Assembly: GCF_002778325.1 (NCBI RefSeq)
Contig: NZ_NESI01000001.1
Location: 372,001-436,000, forward strand
Length of the DNA stretch: 64,000 nt
From: Limnohabitans sp. B9-3
GTDB taxonomy: Bacteria; Pseudomonadota; Gammaproteobacteria; Burkholderiales; Burkholderiaceae_C
Direction of reading: 5' to 3'
Shown here: piece by piece, positions 1 to 10,162 of the stretch
Position numbering within the stretch: position 1 is the stretch's first letter
Layout of the letters: each line of letters opens with the position of its first letter
Position numbers and translations under genes: made by a program
Notes under the pieces: model-generated
Database searches by the model: none
What the model was told of the DNA's origin: nothing
The model's input: only the letters and a program-made list of their open reading frames with translations

Positions 1-61
1 CCGCGTCATGGCAAAGCGGCTGATGTGTCTGACCCGCTGCATGCCGCGCGGGCCAAGGAAG

Positions 62-979
62 TCACATCCTTGTGGCGCCTTGGTAACGCCGTTTGATCCA
101 CGGCCAAAAGCCACGCTCGGTGTCTTCTTGGGCTTGTCGGGCCGCTGTGAAGGCCGCATCGACCGGCGCTTCGCTCAAAGCCTTCAGCACAAACTGACAC
201 ACCGCCGGCGTGAACGGCGCGGGGTGACCGGCCCCCATCACCTCCAACACCTCACATTGCGCAAAGGCCTGCTGCATCTCACGCACTTGACTGGAAGGAC
301 ACACACCTGACGCACCACCGTGAATGAGTCGCATGGGCCCATGAAAATTGCGCAACAAGTGCCCAAACTTCATGCCCTTCCAATCCTTTCGGTAAGGCAA
401 ATCAAAATGGTCAGGTGACTGCGCCGACACCACAGCCCCCAACGTGACATGGAGCCGAGCAGCCAACACCTCGGGCTTAGGCAAACTGCCCTGCACTTTC
501 ATACCGTCGTACAAGCCGTAAATCGACAACCAATGCAAGCTCAGACCGATGTCGTTGAAGAACAGACCATCCACGCGTGGGCCCAATTCATGCGCCAAAT
601 ACATCGCCAAAATGCCGCCCATGCTGGTGCCCAACACCTCCAAACGCGTCACCACGCCGTCATCGCGCAAAACCACTTGCTTGATGAAATCCAAAGTGTC
701 GGCCAAATACACCGACATGGCGTAGCCCTGATCACCCGGTAACGCGCTCGAATCTCCCCGGCCGCCATATTCCAAGCTGATCACACGCAGCCCGCGCACG
801 CCTTGGGCCGACTGCAACAAAGGATCAAACGAGGCACGGGTTTCTAACAGTCCCGGCAAGCACAGCAGCACGTGCGTGCTGTTGACATCGCCCACCTCGC
901 TGTACGCCAAGTGACGTGGCGTGTGAGGCAGCGGACAAAAGTGGGCGGGGAATTGGGAGATCGTCATACTAGGGTTCAT
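62..979 (-). CDS. alpha/beta-fold hydrolase
   Basis: A 305-residue alpha/beta hydrolase, probably cytoplasmic because no signal peptide is visible. The nucleophile elbow GTSMGG is at about residues 117-122 (Ser119). An oxyanion-type LPGLLE loop is near 41-46 and the likely catalytic His is in GAGHPAP near 252. The substrate cannot be told from sequence; esterase or thioesterase activity is possible. The ATG at 979 is used, but a second in-frame ATG at 967 has AGGA about 11 bases upstream and may be the true start. A 6-bp inverted repeat surrounds the first ATG. Bases 1-61, downstream of the gene, hold nothing I can assign. Confidence 0.85.
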   Translation of the reverse strand: MNPSMTISQFPAHFCPLPHTPRHLAYSEVGDVNSTHVLLCLPGLLETRASFDPLLQSAQGVRGLRVISLEYGGRGDSSALPGDQGYAMSVYLADTLDFIKQVVLRDDGVVTRLEVLGTSMGGILAMYLAHELGPRVDGLFFNDIGLSLHWLSIYGLYDGMKVQGSLPKPEVLAARLHVTLGAVVSAQSPDHFDLPYRKDWKGMKFGHLLRNFHGPMRLIHGGASGVCPSSQVREMQQAFAQCEVLEVMGAGHPAPFTPAVCQFVLKALSEAPVDAAFTAARQAQEDTERGFWPWIKRRYQGATRM

Positions 980-985
980 CCTAGT
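968..985. promoter_or_regulatory. inverted repeat at hydrolase start
   Basis: ACTAGG-N6-CCTAGT is a perfect 6-bp inverted repeat with the ATG at 979 inside its spacer. It lies directly before the alternative ATG at 967. It could be an operator or an mRNA hairpin over the initiation site; chance is not excluded. Confidence 0.3.
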
Positions 986-1008
986 TCATCACAGCCCTTG
1001 AGAGAATC

Positions 1009-1027
1009 AGCCCCTCAAAAAGGGGCT
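1009..1027 (-). terminator. weak terminator-like hairpin after cytochrome c
   Basis: AGCCCCT and AGGGGCT form a perfect 7-bp stem with a 5-base loop just downstream of the cytochrome c stop at 1031. No U-tract follows on the minus strand, so intrinsic termination would be weak. It may instead stabilise the transcript end. Confidence 0.35.
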
Positions 1028-1030
1028 ACA

Positions 1031-1345
1031 TCAAGGTAACTCAACCGTCACTTTGATCGCGCTGTACCAAGCGGAGAGTTGCGCAATTTCAGCATCGGTG
1101 AGCGGCTTGGAGATGACGCCCATGACCGCGTTTTGTCGCTGACCGCTGCGGTAACTTTTGAGCTGCTCACTCAAGTAAAGGGCTTGCTGGCCTGCCAAAT
1201 TAGGGGCATTGGGCAAGGTGGCGATGCCATTAGGGCCATGACACAGGGCACAGGCCACATCGGCTTTGGCGCGACCTGCAGCGACATCGTCGGCCAAGCA
1301 GCTGAACGCGGTCAGCAGCAATGAAACAAACCATATTTTTTTCAT
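1031..1345 (-). CDS. small class I cytochrome c
   Basis: A 104-residue periplasmic c-type cytochrome resembling c553/c4 single-haem domains. A Sec signal peptide covers about residues 1-18. The haem site CALCH lies at residues 32-36 and Met75 (in NAVMG) is the likely sixth ligand. It follows the PQQ-type sugar dehydrogenase gene on the same strand, so it is a plausible electron acceptor for that enzyme; this partnership is inferred from position. A strong terminator lies between the two genes, so the cytochrome may have its own promoter or depend on read-through. Confidence 0.9.
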   Translation of the reverse strand: MKKIWFVSLLLTAFSCLADDVAAGRAKADVACALCHGPNGIATLPNAPNLAGQQALYLSEQLKSYRSGQRQNAVMGVISKPLTDAEIAQLSAWYSAIKVTVELP

Positions 1346-1356
1346 GAAGACCTCTC

Positions 1357-1384
1357 AAAAAACGGGGCCTCACATGGAGGCCCC
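1357..1384 (-). terminator. rho-independent terminator after sugar dehydrogenase
   Basis: GGGGCCTC and GAGGCCCC form a perfect 8-bp stem at 1364-1371/1377-1384 with a 5-base loop. On the minus strand the stem is followed by GTTTTTT. This is a canonical intrinsic terminator between the dehydrogenase and the cytochrome c gene. Confidence 0.85.
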
Positions 1385-1426
1385 GCGGGGTTACGCTACA
1401 AGCACAAGGCTTGCATCACGGCAAGA

Positions 1427-2704
1427 TCAATTGCCGGCGTAGCTGATGCGGTAGAGCGCGCCAGCGTAGTCGTCAGACACCAAGATGGAGCCGTCGGGCA
1501 AGTTGACGACGTCCACAGGGCGTGCCAGAGCGCGCTTGGTGACTGGGTCCAAGAAACCATCGGCAAACACCTCCGAGGGGCCTGCTGAACCATCGGCTTT
1601 GATCGGCACGAAGTTGATCAAGTAACCGGACGGTGTGGTGCGGTTCCATGAGCCATGCGAAGCCACAAACAAACCGCCTTGGTACTTCTTAGGGAAAGCC
1701 GTGCCGGTGTAGTGGGTCAAACCCAGTTGTGCTTGATGGGCAGGGAATTCAACTTGCGGGTGAATCGCACCTGCGGGCTCTTTCATGTCCTTGAGGTCAG
1801 GCGCTGCAGCAGAGCCTGCCACTTTGAATCGACCATTGAAATAAGGGAAGCCAAAGTGCTCACCCGCCTTGGTGAGTTTGTTCAACTCGCCGGGTGGGAT
1901 GTCGTCGCCCAAACCGTCCACTTGGTTGTCGGTGGCCCAGATGTCGCCCTTAGGCCCGATCGAGATGCCGGCCGGATTACGCATGCCCTTGGAATAGACC
2001 GTGCGACCGGAGCCGTCCAGACCGTTGAAGCGCAAAACGCCACCAATGCCCAATTGCTCGTACAAGTCGACCTTGTCTTTCGGCTGCACGTTGTAGGGCT
2101 GACCCATGGTCACGTAAATTTTGCCGTCGTTGGCCACTTTGCAAACCCGACCGGTGTGGTTGAAGGACTGCTCTTCAACGGGAATCAGTTTGCCTTCAGG
2201 GACAACCATGTCCACCGCCACATCTGGACCTTCATAGAAGTATTCGGCCGCTGGGAAATGCATGATGCGGTTGGATTCCGCAACCACCAGGAAACCGTCT
2301 TTGGTGAAGCAAACGCCGTTGGGGTTGCTGAACTTGATGGAAGGCGCAAAGGCTTTGACTTCGGTCGCAGCATCGCCGTTGTTGCGGTTGGTCACAGCCC
2401 AGACCGTGGTCTTGCGCGTGCCGACAAAAAGCATGTTGGTGGAAGGTGCAACAGCCATGTAGCGTGCATCGGGCACCACGGCGTACAGGTCAATCTTGAA
2501 GCCGTCTGGCAGCTTGACTTTCTTCAGGTTGGCACGAATGGCATCCGCGTTCTTGCCTTCTTGGGGCACCGTCGGAATGACCATATTGGTGGCCGTATTG
2601 CCCATGCGTTGAAGCGTCGACAGGTTTTTGTCTTGGGCGGTGGCAGAGGTGGTGGCCAGCGCTGACACAGCCAGAGCGAGCGCGGAGAGTTTGATCAAGT
2701 TCAC
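1427..2704 (-). CDS. PQQ-dependent sugar (sorbosone-type) dehydrogenase
   Basis: A 425-residue secreted beta-propeller protein of the glucose/sorbosone dehydrogenase family, which oxidises sugars in the periplasm with PQQ. A Sec signal peptide ends near residue 23 (ATAQD). Family landmarks include RNPAGISIGP, DNQVDGLGDD, HGSWNRT and RPVDVVNLPDGS followed by SDDYAG in the last blade. The start is a GTG at 2704 preceded by AAAGGTGA, a good Shine-Dalgarno. The actual sugar and the use of PQQ are inferred from family. The next gene downstream is a small cytochrome c that could take its electrons. The upstream region carries a 14-bp palindrome that may control it. Confidence 0.88.
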   Translation of the reverse strand: MNLIKLSALALAVSALATTSATAQDKNLSTLQRMGNTATNMVIPTVPQEGKNADAIRANLKKVKLPDGFKIDLYAVVPDARYMAVAPSTNMLFVGTRKTTVWAVTNRNNGDAATEVKAFAPSIKFSNPNGVCFTKDGFLVVAESNRIMHFPAAEYFYEGPDVAVDMVVPEGKLIPVEEQSFNHTGRVCKVANDGKIYVTMGQPYNVQPKDKVDLYEQLGIGGVLRFNGLDGSGRTVYSKGMRNPAGISIGPKGDIWATDNQVDGLGDDIPPGELNKLTKAGEHFGFPYFNGRFKVAGSAAAPDLKDMKEPAGAIHPQVEFPAHQAQLGLTHYTGTAFPKKYQGGLFVASHGSWNRTTPSGYLINFVPIKADGSAGPSEVFADGFLDPVTKRALARPVDVVNLPDGSILVSDDYAGALYRISYAGN

Positions 2705-2725
2705 AAGTCACCTTTAATCGGTTGA

Positions 2726-2739
2726 AGGGAATATTCCCT
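2726..2739. promoter_or_regulatory. 14-bp palindrome upstream of sugar dehydrogenase
   Basis: AGGGAATATTCCCT is a perfect 14-bp palindrome 21 bases upstream of the dehydrogenase GTG. It overlaps a second short palindrome TGCATGCA at 2739-2746. The position suits an operator; the cognate regulator is unknown. Confidence 0.45.
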
Positions 2740-2755
2740 GCATGCATCGTAAGAA

Positions 2756-2793
2756 TGAGTAAGGTAATCTTTCATCTAGAAAACCCTTACTCA
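2756..2793. promoter_or_regulatory. 9-bp inverted repeat in divergent promoter region
   Basis: TGAGTAAGG at 2756-2764 and CCTTACTCA at 2785-2793 are perfect inverted repeats with a 20-base spacer. They sit between the divergent dehydrogenase and orphan ATPase genes. The spacing (29-30 bp centre to centre) would suit a protein binding two sites on one helix face. Confidence 0.4.
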
Positions 2794-2858
2794 CCTGCCG
2801 AATCAGACACGCATGTGACAAAAAGAACTAACTCGGCACCACCGCTAACATCTTGGAC

Positions 2859-3383
2859 ATGATGCTCCCACACACCCACAACACAGAGAATGACCATCCG
2901 GTTCTCACCCTCAATCCGGGCGTGACTGCCGTGGTCGGCGACGAAGGTCAAGGCAAAACTCACTTGTTACACCAATTGGCCGCAGCTTACCAAGGACAGG
3001 TGTTTTGGTGCGATTTGAAACTACCTGATCGAGACAAGGACACAGCCCAAGCGTGTTGGGATGCGTGGCAAAAAAGCTTCCCTCATTTCGACGCTACCTT
3101 GCTGCAAGAACTGATAGACGCCCTGAGTCTGCGCGAGCACACGCACAAACAACTCTTCATGTTGTCCACCGGCAGCCGGCGCAAAGTGGCTCTTGCAGGC
3201 GCACTGGCCTCGGGTGCCACGGTGACCTTGCTGGACCAACCGTTTGTGTCACTCGACGCGGTGTCCATCCAAGCCGTTCAGGACTTTTTACAAGACATGA
3301 GCACACACCCCACACGGGCTTGGGTGGTGGCGGATTACACGGTCCCCGCAGGCGTGGATTTGGCGTTGTGGGTGCAGCTTTGA
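2859..3383 (+). CDS. orphan ABC-type ATPase with degenerate catalytic site
   Basis: A 174-residue single ABC ATPase domain, most like small CcmA-type cassettes. The Walker A GDEGQGKT is at about residues 27-34. A signature-like STGSRRKVALAGAL is near 103-116 and a Walker B TVTLLDQP near 121-128. The residue after the Walker B Asp is Gln, where active ABC ATPases have the catalytic Glu. The H-loop region reads VVADY without the usual His, and no clear Q-loop is seen. ATP binding is likely but fast hydrolysis is doubtful. No permease gene is adjacent. The ATG at 2859 is chosen; a TTG at 2853 and an ATG at 2862 are also possible. Function unknown. Confidence 0.75.
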   Translation: MMLPHTHNTENDHPVLTLNPGVTAVVGDEGQGKTHLLHQLAAAYQGQVFWCDLKLPDRDKDTAQACWDAWQKSFPHFDATLLQELIDALSLREHTHKQLFMLSTGSRRKVALAGALASGATVTLLDQPFVSLDAVSIQAVQDFLQDMSTHPTRAWVVADYTVPAGVDLALWVQL

Positions 3384-3421
3384 GCTAAGCGGAGTATTTT
3401 TGCAATGTCAACCGGCTCGTT

Positions 3422-5761
<2,340 letters not shown>

Positions 5762-7573
5762 TTAGGCTTTTGCAGCATCCAAATTGCGCAAACGAATGTG
5801 CAATTCGCGCAACTGTTTTTCGTCCACAGGGCTCGGTGCTTGCGTGAGCAAACACTGCGCGCGTTGTGTCTTGGGGAAAGCAATCACGTCACGGATCGAC
5901 TCTGCACCGGTCATCAAGGTCACGATGCGGTCCAAACCGAAGGCCAAGCCGCCGTGTGGTGGCGCACCGTATTGCAACGCGTCGAGCAAGAAGCCGAACT
6001 TGAGTTGGGCTTCTTCGGGCGTGATCTTCAAAGCGTCAAACACTTTTTGTTGCACGTCAGCGCGGTGAATACGCACCGAGCCTCCGCCCATTTCCCAGCC
6101 GTTCAACACCATGTCGTAGCCCTTGGAGATGCACTTCTCGGGCGCAGTGACCATCCAGTCTTCGTGGCCGTCTTTGGGCGCGGTGAAGGGGTGGTGCACA
6201 GCGGTGTAACGCTGGCTTTCGTCGTCGAACTCGAACATCGGGAAGTCAACCACCCACATCGGCGCCCAACGGCTTTCGAACAAACCATTCTTCTTGCCAA
6301 ACTCGCTGTGGCCAATCTTGATGCGCAAGGCTCCGATGGCGTCGTTCACGATCTTGGCTTTGTCTGCGCCGAAGAAAATCAGGTCGCCATCTTGAGCGCC
6401 TGTGCGCTCGAGCACCGCAGCCAAAGCTGCGTCGTGGATGTTTTTCACGATGGGTGATTGCAAGCCGTCACGGCCCTTAGCCAACTCGTTCACGCGGATG
6501 TAGGCCAAGCCCTTCGCACCGTAGATCTTGACGAACTCGGTGTAAGCGTCGATCTCGCCACGGCTGATGCCGCCGCCTTCAACCGAACCGTTGGGCACGC
6601 GCAGGGCCACCACGCGGCCGCCCTTCATGTTGGCAGCGCCTGAGAACACTTTGAAGTCCACATCGCCCATGACGTCGGTCAGTTCGGTGAACTGCAATTT
6701 CACGCGCAGGTCGGGCTTGTCAGAGCCGTAGATGTGCATGGCGTCTTGGTAGGTCATGACCGGGAACTCGCCCAAGTCAACGCCAATGGTTTTCTGGAAC
6801 ACGCGTTTGATCATGCCTTGGAACATGTCGCGGATTTCTTCCTCGCTCAAGAACGAGGTTTCAATATCAATCTGGGTGAATTCAGGTTGACGGTCTGCGC
6901 GCAAGTCTTCGTCGCGGAAGCACTTGGTGATTTGGTAATAACGGTCATAGCCCGCCACCATCAACAACTGCTTGAACAACTGAGGTGACTGTGGCAACGC
7001 AAAGAAGTGGCCGTCGTGCACACGGCTTGGCACGAGGTAATCGCGCGCGCCTTCGGGCGTACTCTTGGTGAGCATCGGTGTTTCGATATCCACAAAGCCG
7101 TTTTCGTCCAAGTACTTGCGCACTTCCATCGACACTTTGTAGCGCAGCATCAGGTTGTTTTGCATGTACGGGCGACGCAAGTCGAGCACGCGGTGTGTGA
7201 GACGCGTGGTCTCCGACAAGTTGTCGTCATCAATTTGGAAGGGAGGCGTGACCGACTCGTTCAACACGATCAGCTCATGGCACAGCACTTCAATCTTGCC
7301 GCTCTTCAAGCCTTCGTTGGTCGTGCCGTCAGGACGGGCACGCACCAAGCCTTTGACTTGGATACAAAACTCATTGCGCACATTCTCAGCCACGTTGAAC
7401 ATGTCAGCGCGGTCTGGGTCGCACACCACTTGCACGTAGCCTTCGCGGTCACGCAGGTCAATGAAGATCACGCCGCCATGGTCACGGCGACGGTTAACCC
7501 AGCCGCACAGGCTCACGGTTTCGCCAATCAGGGCTTCGGTCACCAGACCGCAATAGTGGGAACGCATTGCCAT
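5762..7573 (-). CDS. aspS: aspartate--tRNA ligase
   Basis: A class II aminoacyl-tRNA synthetase, 603 residues, bacterial AspRS length. An OB-fold anticodon-binding domain (about 1-110, with [17 protein letters not shown]) is followed by the catalytic core with the GAD insertion. Motif 2 is visible as [19 protein letters not shown]. Motif 3 is GLAFGLDRI near the C-terminus. The enzyme charges tRNA-Asp; whether it also charges tRNA-Asn depends on whether the genome has asnS or gatCAB, which this window does not show. The start lies two bases after the stop of the DUF502 gene, so the two are co-transcribed. Confidence 0.97.
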   Translation of the reverse strand: MAMRSHYCGLVTEALIGETVSLCGWVNRRRDHGGVIFIDLRDREGYVQVVCDPDRADMFNVAENVRNEFCIQVKGLVRARPDGTTNEGLKSGKIEVLCHELIVLNESVTPPFQIDDDNLSETTRLTHRVLDLRRPYMQNNLMLRYKVSMEVRKYLDENGFVDIETPMLTKSTPEGARDYLVPSRVHDGHFFALPQSPQLFKQLLMVAGYDRYYQITKCFRDEDLRADRQPEFTQIDIETSFLSEEEIRDMFQGMIKRVFQKTIGVDLGEFPVMTYQDAMHIYGSDKPDLRVKLQFTELTDVMGDVDFKVFSGAANMKGGRVVALRVPNGSVEGGGISRGEIDAYTEFVKIYGAKGLAYIRVNELAKGRDGLQSPIVKNIHDAALAAVLERTGAQDGDLIFFGADKAKIVNDAIGALRIKIGHSEFGKKNGLFESRWAPMWVVDFPMFEFDDESQRYTAVHHPFTAPKDGHEDWMVTAPEKCISKGYDMVLNGWEMGGGSVRIHRADVQQKVFDALKITPEEAQLKFGFLLDALQYGAPPHGGLAFGLDRIVTLMTGAESIRDVIAFPKTQRAQCLLTQAPSPVDEKQLRELHIRLRNLDAAKA

Positions 7574-7575
7574 TT

Positions 7576-8211
7576 TTATTTTCTCTTTCCGTTGAGTGCT
7601 GGGGCGCTAGGAGATACGGCGCCCATGGAGATGACGTACGTCAGCGCTTCATCGACGCTCAAATCGAGCTCGATGACATCGCTGCGCGGCACCAGCAAGA
7701 AAAATCCGCTGGTGGGGTTGGGGGTGGTAGGCACGTAAACGCTCAGATGTTCACCATTTAATTTGCTAGCGACTTCACCCACAGGCGTGCCTGTTTGAAA
7801 TGCGATGGTCCACATGCCTGCGTGTGGGTATTGCACCAATAAAGCTTGGCGAAACGCGTTGCCGTTACTGGAAAACAAGGTGTCAGACACCTTCTTCACG
7901 CTGGCGTAAATCGACTTAACGATGGGAATGTTGGTGAACAACTTGTCCCACTGACGTACCAGCCATTTACCCAAAACGTTGGAGGCTAATGCACCCGTGA
8001 CCAACAGGACCAGCAACACCAAGATCACACCCAAGCCGGTCATATTGCGCATGCTCGTCACGGTGTCTTGCGACACCAAAGGACGAAACTTGGAGAGGGT
8101 GTCGATGAAGATGCCGTCCATGATGCCCACCAGCCAGGTCAGCACCCAGACGGTGATGGCCAAAGGCGTCCAGACCAAGAGGCCTGCGAGCAGGTATTTT
8201 TTAATCGGCAT
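7576..8211 (-). CDS. DUF502 family inner-membrane protein
   Basis: A 211-residue membrane protein of the DUF502 family. A first membrane segment is at about residues 6-30 ([20 protein letters not shown]) and a second near 55-78 ([20 protein letters not shown]). A soluble domain follows, with the family's [12 protein letters not shown] and VISMGA segments. The family's biochemical role is not established. It sits tightly between the FmdB-type gene and aspS; the fmdB-DUF502-aspS order recurs in betaproteobacteria as far as I recall. Confidence 0.88.
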   Translation of the reverse strand: MPIKKYLLAGLLVWTPLAITVWVLTWLVGIMDGIFIDTLSKFRPLVSQDTVTSMRNMTGLGVILVLLVLLVTGALASNVLGKWLVRQWDKLFTNIPIVKSIYASVKKVSDTLFSSNGNAFRQALLVQYPHAGMWTIAFQTGTPVGEVASKLNGEHLSVYVPTTPNPTSGFFLLVPRSDVIELDLSVDEALTYVISMGAVSPSAPALNGKRK

Positions 8212-8235
8212 GAAAGACCTAATGGTTTTGAAAAA

Positions 8236-8595
8236 TCAGTGACAAGCGCAGCCTGTGGCACAGCCACCCGAAGCGGCAGACGTGGCGGGGGTGCTAGAAG
8301 CGGTGTCGGTGCTGCTGCTTGAACTGCTGCTGGCAGCTGTGCTGTCACTGGCTGTGGCTGTGGCTGCGTCAGCCTTACCTGTTGCAGCGGCTGGGGCTGA
8401 GGTACCGCCAGAGCCGCCTTTGAAGTCGGTGGCGTACCAACCCGAGCCTTTGAGCTGGAAACCAGCGGCGGTGAGTTGTTTGGAAAACGTGGACTTGCCG
8501 CAAGCTGGGCAATCGGTCAACGGATCGTCGGCCATTTTTTGCAAGACGTCCTTGGCATGGCCGCAGGACCCGCATTTGTAGGCATAAATGGGCAT
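8236..8595 (-). CDS. FmdB-family zinc ribbon protein with Cys-rich tail
   Basis: A 119-residue protein with an N-terminal FmdB/CxxC zinc ribbon (Cys8, Cys11, Cys29, Cys32). The conserved GFQLKGSGWYATDFK segment follows at about 45-59. Residues 60-110 are a low-complexity Ala/Ser/Thr linker encoded by imperfect GCTGTG and GCTGCT runs. It ends in a second motif, GCATGCACH, with Cys112, Cys116, Cys118 and a terminal His119. The core family is thought to be regulatory, but no role is proven here. The long linker and metal-ligand-like tail go beyond the core family domain. It heads the DUF502-aspS transcript. Confidence 0.88.
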   Translation of the reverse strand: MPIYAYKCGSCGHAKDVLQKMADDPLTDCPACGKSTFSKQLTAAGFQLKGSGWYATDFKGGSGGTSAPAAATGKADAATATASDSTAASSSSSSSTDTASSTPATSAASGGCATGCACH

Positions 8596-8698
8596 GGCTA
8601 GGAGGATTCGGTAAAACCGCTAATTATAGGCACCTACCCATGTAAAAGGCTGGGCGCGGCGCTCGGGCGAGCGGGCGGGTCGTTCGCCTCTCACTCGG

Positions 8699-10144
8699 TC
8701 AAACTATGCCCGCTAATTTGTGATGGCCGCTGTGTGTATTACGAATGGCTTGTGGCCCCAAAGAGCCCAACACCATGCCTGCCAAACTGGCCAACACGCC
8801 AGCCAATTGAGCCGGAAACTCCTCGCCAACAGGGGTGGCCATGACACCGCCCCAGGTCAACAAACCCAGCGCAATCGCACAAATAGCACCCTGCGTGGTG
8901 GCCCTTCTCCAGTACAAGCCAAACGTTAGCGGTACAAATACGCCCACCAAGGTGACTTGGTAAGCGCCCGACACCATTTCATAAATGGAGGTGCCTTGCA
9001 TGCGAATGGCATAGCCCAGCACAAACAGGCTGAACACCAGCACAGTGACACGCATGGCTTTGAGCTCTTGTTGGTCACTTTGGTGCGGACGAAATTGACG
9101 CCAAATGTTCTCTGTGAACGTCACGCTGGGTGCCAGCAGGGTGGCCGAGGCGCACGACTTGATGGCCGACAACAGAGCGCCAAAGAACAGCACCTGCATG
9201 ACAAATGGCATCTGGGTCATCACCAGCGTGGGCAGCACTTTTTGCGGATCGTCAGCGATGAGCGCCGCTGCTTGCTCGGGCATGATGATCATGGCGCTGA
9301 CCACCAAAAACATGGGCACAAACGCAAACAAAATATAGCAAACGCCACCAATCACAGGCCCATGCGTGGCGGCCTTGATGCTGTTGGCCGACATGACGCG
9401 CTGAAACACATCTTGCTGGGGGATTGAACCCAACATGATGGTGATGGCCGAGGCAAAGAAAAACAAAATGTCTTTCAGATGGGGCTCAGGCCAAAACTTG
9501 AACATGTCTTGGCTAATGGCCAGCGCCACCACTTTGTCAGCCCCACCCGCTTGGTCTGCCGCAAACACCGCCAAAACAGACAACCCCACCACCAAGATGA
9601 TCATCTGAATGAAGTCGGTAACAGCCACCGACCACATCCCGCCAAACAGGGTGTAGGCCAAGATGGACACCACACCAATGACCATGCCCATCTCCATGCT
9701 GACAACCCCATCCGACAAGAGATTGAAGACCAGGCCCAAGGCCGTGACTTGCGCCGACACCCAACCGAGGTAGCTAACCATGATGATCAGCGAGCATGCC
9801 ACTTCGACGGTACGGCCATAGCGCTCGCGAAAATAATCGCTGATGGTGAGCAACGTCATGCGGTAAAGCTTGGCCGCGAAGAACAGCCCCACAAAAATGA
9901 GGCAAAAACCTGCACCAAATGGATCTTCCACCACGCCGTGCAAACCGCTGTTCACAAACTTGGCGGGTATGCCCAACACCGTCTCAGAGCCAAACCAAGT
10001 GGCAAAGGTGGTGGTGACGATCATGGCCATGGGCAGATGCCGGCCTGCAATGGCGAAGTCCGCCGAGTTTTGAACGCGTTTGGCCGCCATTAACCCAATG
10101 GCAATGGTGACCAGCAAATAGACGATGACGAGTGTGAGCAGCAC
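8699..10144 (-). CDS. sodium:solute symporter family transporter
   Basis: A 481-residue inner-membrane SSS-family (PutP/SGLT-like) transporter with about 13 hydrophobic segments. Family features seen include the start MLLTLVIVYLLVT, the GRHLP segment, FATWFGSETVLGIP in helix 2 and GSIPQQDVFQRVMSA. It would import a small solute with sodium. The substrate cannot be read from sequence; proline, pantothenate and organic acids are all used by relatives. The start is a GTG at 10144 preceded by GGAGAG at good spacing. It follows ubiB by 18 bases on the same strand. Confidence 0.88.
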   Translation of the reverse strand: MLLTLVIVYLLVTIAIGLMAAKRVQNSADFAIAGRHLPMAMIVTTTFATWFGSETVLGIPAKFVNSGLHGVVEDPFGAGFCLIFVGLFFAAKLYRMTLLTISDYFRERYGRTVEVACSLIIMVSYLGWVSAQVTALGLVFNLLSDGVVSMEMGMVIGVVSILAYTLFGGMWSVAVTDFIQMIILVVGLSVLAVFAADQAGGADKVVALAISQDMFKFWPEPHLKDILFFFASAITIMLGSIPQQDVFQRVMSANSIKAATHGPVIGGVCYILFAFVPMFLVVSAMIIMPEQAAALIADDPQKVLPTLVMTQMPFVMQVLFFGALLSAIKSCASATLLAPSVTFTENIWRQFRPHQSDQQELKAMRVTVLVFSLFVLGYAIRMQGTSIYEMVSGAYQVTLVGVFVPLTFGLYWRRATTQGAICAIALGLLTWGGVMATPVGEEFPAQLAGVLASLAGMVLGSLGPQAIRNTHSGHHKLAGIV

Positions 10145-10162
10145 GGGTCAACTCTCCAAAAA

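Noticed and set aside
1655-2665. 336-codon open frame on the plus strand
   Set aside because: Antisense to the sugar dehydrogenase; no domain seen.
8255-8420. Possible tandem repeat or CRISPR-like array
   Set aside because: The GCTGTG and GCTGCT runs are imperfect and code for the Ala/Ser/Thr linker of the FmdB protein; there are no spacers.
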